Assembly (NCBI GenBank): GCA_031273775.1
Contig: JAISRF010000113.1
Span: 1-8,673, forward strand
DNA length: 8,673 bases
Origin: Oscillospiraceae bacterium
Lineage (GTDB): Bacteria > Bacillota > Clostridia > Oscillospirales > Acutalibacteraceae
Direction of reading: 5' to 3'
The position numbers and the translations under genes were made by a program. The notes beneath the pieces were generated by a model. The model was given only the letters and a program-made list of their open reading frames with translations, was not told where the DNA came from and made no database searches. This document shows positions 7,107-8,673 of this stretch, piece after piece (position 1 is the first letter of the stretch; each line of letters starts with the position of its first letter).

Positions 7107-7237
7107 CAGTTGACAGTTGACAGTTGACAGTTATGTAGTCACTCCGCGACAAATTTGTAAAAGCTTCCCGCTTTCCCGCTCATCGTGAATTTGAAATACA
7201 ATAACTGTCAACTGTACTTGTCAACTGTCAACTGTTA
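7107..7237. repeat. MITE-like element with inverted TCAACTG heptad ends between hypothetical gene and ftsL
   Basis: The left end has CAGTTGA three times plus CAGTTAT (7107-7134). The right end (7201-7237) has ATAACTG, TCAACTG, a 6-bp degenerate unit, TCAACTG, TCAACTG and TTA. The ends are inverted copies of each other around a 66-bp core that begins TGTAG-TCACTCCGCGAC and continues AAATTTG. The core start matches the minus strand of the element at 1490-1613 (TGTGG-TGTCGCTTTGCGAC, then GATTTG) at about 13 of 17 positions across the hairpin. The stop codon of the hypothetical gene (7230-7228) lies inside the right end. No coding capacity is seen in the core. The inverted heptad structure is plain; mobility is inference. 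Confidence 0.7.
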
Positions 7238-7578
7238 GGTTGCTGCCACAGGGAATAGATATACTGTTCAATTCCGGAAACACGTTGTTTCAGTAGACTT
7301 TTGGGCAGGGCGCCGAAAAATCCGGTTATACCCATTTCCCCCACATAAACTCCGGGCAAAATGGGATATTTGAGGTAGGCGTGAAGCTGGATGGAGGTTT
7401 CGCCGTAGTAGACTTCAATGAACTGCGGCGCGGTCATAATGCCCACGCCTTTCTTCCAGACCCTGCGGCCTTCATACTCCTTGTAGGTGAAGCCTTCCTT
7501 GGTCAGGTAATCGGAGATGGGCTGTGCCAGAGACAGGGGCGGTACGGGAGTAGCGATTTCGTTGGTATAACGTGCCAT
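7228..7578 (-). CDS. Uncharacterised small soluble protein within the dcw cluster
   Basis: I do not recognise a named family with certainty; it resembles uncharacterised Clostridial proteins that open MARY and share a WKKG-type stretch and a LPGVYVGEMG-like motif. The product is 116 residues, without a signal peptide or clear membrane helix. It shows an N-terminal helix-like SDYLTKEGFTYKEYEG (about 22-37), alternating strand-like segments with FIEVYY and QLHAYLKYP, the motif PGVYVGEMGITGFFG (about 75-89), and a basic helical end KSLLKQRVSGIEQYIYSLW. GGA lies 10 bp before ATG 7578 and 4 bp before an in-frame ATG at 7584, so either start is possible; I prefer MARY. It lies between rsmH and ftsL, where most dcw clusters have no gene, and is flanked by TCAACTG-family heptads on both sides, which suggests a late insertion. 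Codon use looks like its neighbours. Confidence 0.8.
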   Translation of the reverse strand: MARYTNEIATPVPPLSLAQPISDYLTKEGFTYKEYEGRRVWKKGVGIMTAPQFIEVYYGETSIQLHAYLKYPILPGVYVGEMGITGFFGALPKSLLKQRVSGIEQYIYSLWQQPNS

Positions 7579-7612
7579 GATCATTCTTTCCTTTCAAAAT
7601 TTATTTATGTAA

Positions 7613-7626
7613 ACCGCCGAAGCGGT
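7613..7626 (-). other. UUCG-tetraloop hairpin after rsmH
   Basis: On the minus strand ACCGC-TTCG-GCGGT forms a perfect 5-bp stem closed by C(UUCG)G, a very stable loop class. It begins 10 bp after the rsmH stop and is followed by UUACAUAAAUAAAUUUUG, which is A/U-rich but lacks a solid U-run. It could be a weak terminator, an mRNA stability element or part of the repeat family. Confidence 0.45.
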
Positions 7627-7633
7627 ACAATAG

Positions 7634-7647
7634 CTGTCAATGGTCAA
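7634..7647. repeat. two degenerate TGTCAAC-family heptads at the rsmH 3' end
   Basis: CTGTCAA and TGGTCAA follow each other with 7-bp spacing. They overlap the end of rsmH: the TGA stop (7639-7637) lies in the first unit. Unit and orientation match the right end of the element at 7107-7237. Confidence 0.45.
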
Positions 7648-8566
7648 TTCGCCTAATCGCTCTTAATTTTGCACTCCGGCTCCGTGGGTTATCCCTAAGC
7701 TCGTCACTGCTCGGGGTTATGGGCTTTTTCAGAGTCAGCTCACCCTCGGGGATTCTCCCGCAGATGCATATCGGACAATCGGGCGGACAGATACAACCTT
7801 TGGCTTTTTGGGCAAAAAAGCGTTTCACAATCCTGTCTTCCAACGAATGGAAATCAATAACGGCTAAAACTCCGCCGGGTTTTAAGAAATCAAAAGCAAC
7901 TTCAAGCCCGGTTTGCAGGTTATCCAGCTCGCCGTTGGTGGCAATGCGTAGCGCCTGAAAGGTTTTGCGAGCCGGGTGCCCGTCCCGTCTGTACGCGGCG
8001 GGTACGGCGTTTGAAATAATCTCCGCCAGTTCGCCGGTGGTTTCCACCGCTCTCCGCTCCCGCGCCCGGATAATGGCATTCACAATACGATGAGCAAATT
8101 TTTCTTCTCCGTAAAGGAACAAAATTTTCGCAAGCTCGTCCGGAGACAGCGTATTGACCAACTCCGCCGCCGTCCTACCGCTTTGCGACATCCGCATATC
8201 CAGCGGTGAGTCCGCATGAAAGGAAAATCCGCGCCCGGGCGTATCCAATTGGTGAGAACTGACGCCGATATCAAGCAGCACCCCGTCCACGGCGCCAATA
8301 TTTTTTCGCCTAAGCACCTCGCCCATATCCGTAAAATTGGCGTGAATTACCTCCGCCCGTGGGGTTGCCGACAGTCGATCCGCCGCCGTGGCAACCGCGT
8401 CCGGGTCACGGTCAAGAGAAAAAAGTTTGCCGGTTGTAAGCCGTTTCGCTATCACCAGGGAATGCCCTCCGCCGCCCGCCGTGCCGTCTACGTAGATGCC
8501 TTCCGGCTTAATTTCCAGCGCGCGGACAGTTTCTTCAAGGAGCACCGGGATATGATGAAATTCCAC
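7637..8566 (-). CDS. rsmH: RsmH (MraW), 16S rRNA m4C1402 N4-methyltransferase
   Basis: RsmH methylates the N4 of C1402 in the decoding centre of 16S rRNA, using S-adenosylmethionine; it is cytoplasmic and stands at the head of dcw clusters. The 309-residue product is of normal length. It opens MEFHHIPVLLEE, has the SAM-binding loop VDGTAGGGGHS (26-36), LDRDPDA (51-57), LLDIGVSSHQLD (97-108), GFSFHADSPLDMRM (113-126), the family motif HPARKTFQALRI (197-208) with NGEL (211-214), VIDFHSLEDRIVK (236-248) and the cysteine-rich CICPPDCPICICG (258-270). I chose the GTG at 8566 from homologues. The frame is open back into heptad repeats (TTG 8611), which would add an odd RIENCRGARC lead. No clear Shine-Dalgarno lies before GTG 8566; the nearest AGAGG is about 20 bp away. 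The last residues and stop fall in degenerate heptads. Confidence 0.95.
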   Translation of the reverse strand: MEFHHIPVLLEETVRALEIKPEGIYVDGTAGGGGHSLVIAKRLTTGKLFSLDRDPDAVATAADRLSATPRAEVIHANFTDMGEVLRRKNIGAVDGVLLDIGVSSHQLDTPGRGFSFHADSPLDMRMSQSGRTAAELVNTLSPDELAKILFLYGEEKFAHRIVNAIIRARERRAVETTGELAEIISNAVPAAYRRDGHPARKTFQALRIATNGELDNLQTGLEVAFDFLKPGGVLAVIDFHSLEDRIVKRFFAQKAKGCICPPDCPICICGRIPEGELTLKKPITPSSDELRDNPRSRSAKLRAIRRIDH

Positions 8567-8572
8567 AAAATC

Positions 8573-8594
8573 GGACGCGCAACGGGCGCCTCTA
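8573..8594. other. GC-rich hairpin-capable segment between heptads and rsmH start
   Basis: The minus strand reads TAGAGGCGCCCGTTGCGCGTCC directly after the heptads, with GCGC on both sides of a short loop and possible bulged extension by GG/CC. The TGTAG start next to heptads is shared with the element at 7107-7237 and similar to TGTGG at the 1490-1613 element, so it is probably a remnant of the same repeat type. It ends only 6 bp before the rsmH start codon. Confidence 0.4.
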
Positions 8595-8636
8595 CAATTC
8601 TCAATTCTCAATTCTCAATTCTCAATTCTCAATTCT
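8595..8636. repeat. six perfect tandem heptads CAATTCT upstream of rsmH
   Basis: CAATTCT is repeated exactly six times over 42 bp (minus strand AGAATTG) in the 75-bp gap between the upstream gene and rsmH. It is the longest and most perfect array of the window. Perfect identity of the copies suggests recent slippage or recent spread. On the transcript strand the unit gives a UGA in every reading frame within 21 bases. Confidence 0.9.
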
Positions 8637-8641
8637 AACGG

Positions 8642-8673
8642 TCATTCCACTTCAGCGAAGAGTTCGAAGAAAT
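8642..8673 (-). CDS. mraZ: 3' end of upstream gene, probably mraZ (cut by window edge)
   Basis: One minus-strand frame reads FFELFAEVE and ends at TGA (8644-8642). The acidic, amphipathic end fits the C-terminus of MraZ, the DNA-binding regulator that precedes rsmH in most dcw clusters. Only nine codons are visible, and another frame (ending WNDR at a TAG) is open too, so the call rests on synteny. Confidence 0.4.
   Translation of the reverse strand, partial: FFELFAEVE

Noticed and set aside
8595..8636. CRISPR array
   Set aside because: The units are 7 bp with no spacers; this is a simple tandem repeat.
8216..8638. Plus-strand open frame ending in SILNSQF repeats
   Set aside because: It is antisense to rsmH and its end is only the translation of the CAATTCT heptads, which have no stop codons in that direction.

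Overview
The window is one run of the division and cell wall (dcw) cluster, with every gene on the minus strand, so transcription goes from right to left. In transcription order it holds the last codons of an upstream gene (probably mraZ), rsmH (mraW), an uncharacterised 116-residue gene, an ftsL-like gene, a class B penicillin-binding protein of the FtsI/PBP2B/SpoVD type, murE, mraY, ftsW, and the first 83 codons of murG, which runs off the left edge.

Gene order, the PASTA-bearing transpeptidase, the meso-diaminopimelate-type MurE motif (DNPR), strong GGAGG-type ribosome binding sites and frequent GTG/TTG starts point to a Gram-positive-type bacterium of the Firmicutes, most likely Clostridia. 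The intergenic heptad repeats resemble ones I recall from Oscillospirales/Ruminococcaceae-like genomes; that closer placement is inference. No gene is visibly broken.

The genes act together. MurE adds the third stem-peptide residue to UDP-MurNAc-dipeptide in the cytoplasm. MraY moves the completed pentapeptide precursor onto undecaprenyl phosphate (lipid I) and MurG adds GlcNAc (lipid II). FtsW polymerises the glycan at the septum and the partner transpeptidase cross-links it, with the FtsL-like bitopic protein as a divisome scaffold. RsmH methylates 16S rRNA and is a habitual member of the cluster. MurF and MurD, often encoded beside murE and mraY, are absent here.

The unusual part lies between the genes. 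Seven of the eight gene junctions carry 7-bp-period repeats of two related types, AATTGAG/CTCAATT and CAGTTGA/TCAACTG. In two junctions (mraY-ftsW and hypothetical-ftsL) heptads stand in inverted orientation at the two ends of a 124-131 bp unit with a related hairpin-containing core, like a small non-coding inverted-repeat element. The only junction without them is murE-mraY, which is just 19 bp long. No intergenic stretch exceeds 300 bases; the longest is the 220-bp ftsL-ftsI gap, which holds three hairpins and heptads but no gene I can support. I see no RNA genes, CRISPR array, transposase or convincing intrinsic terminator.
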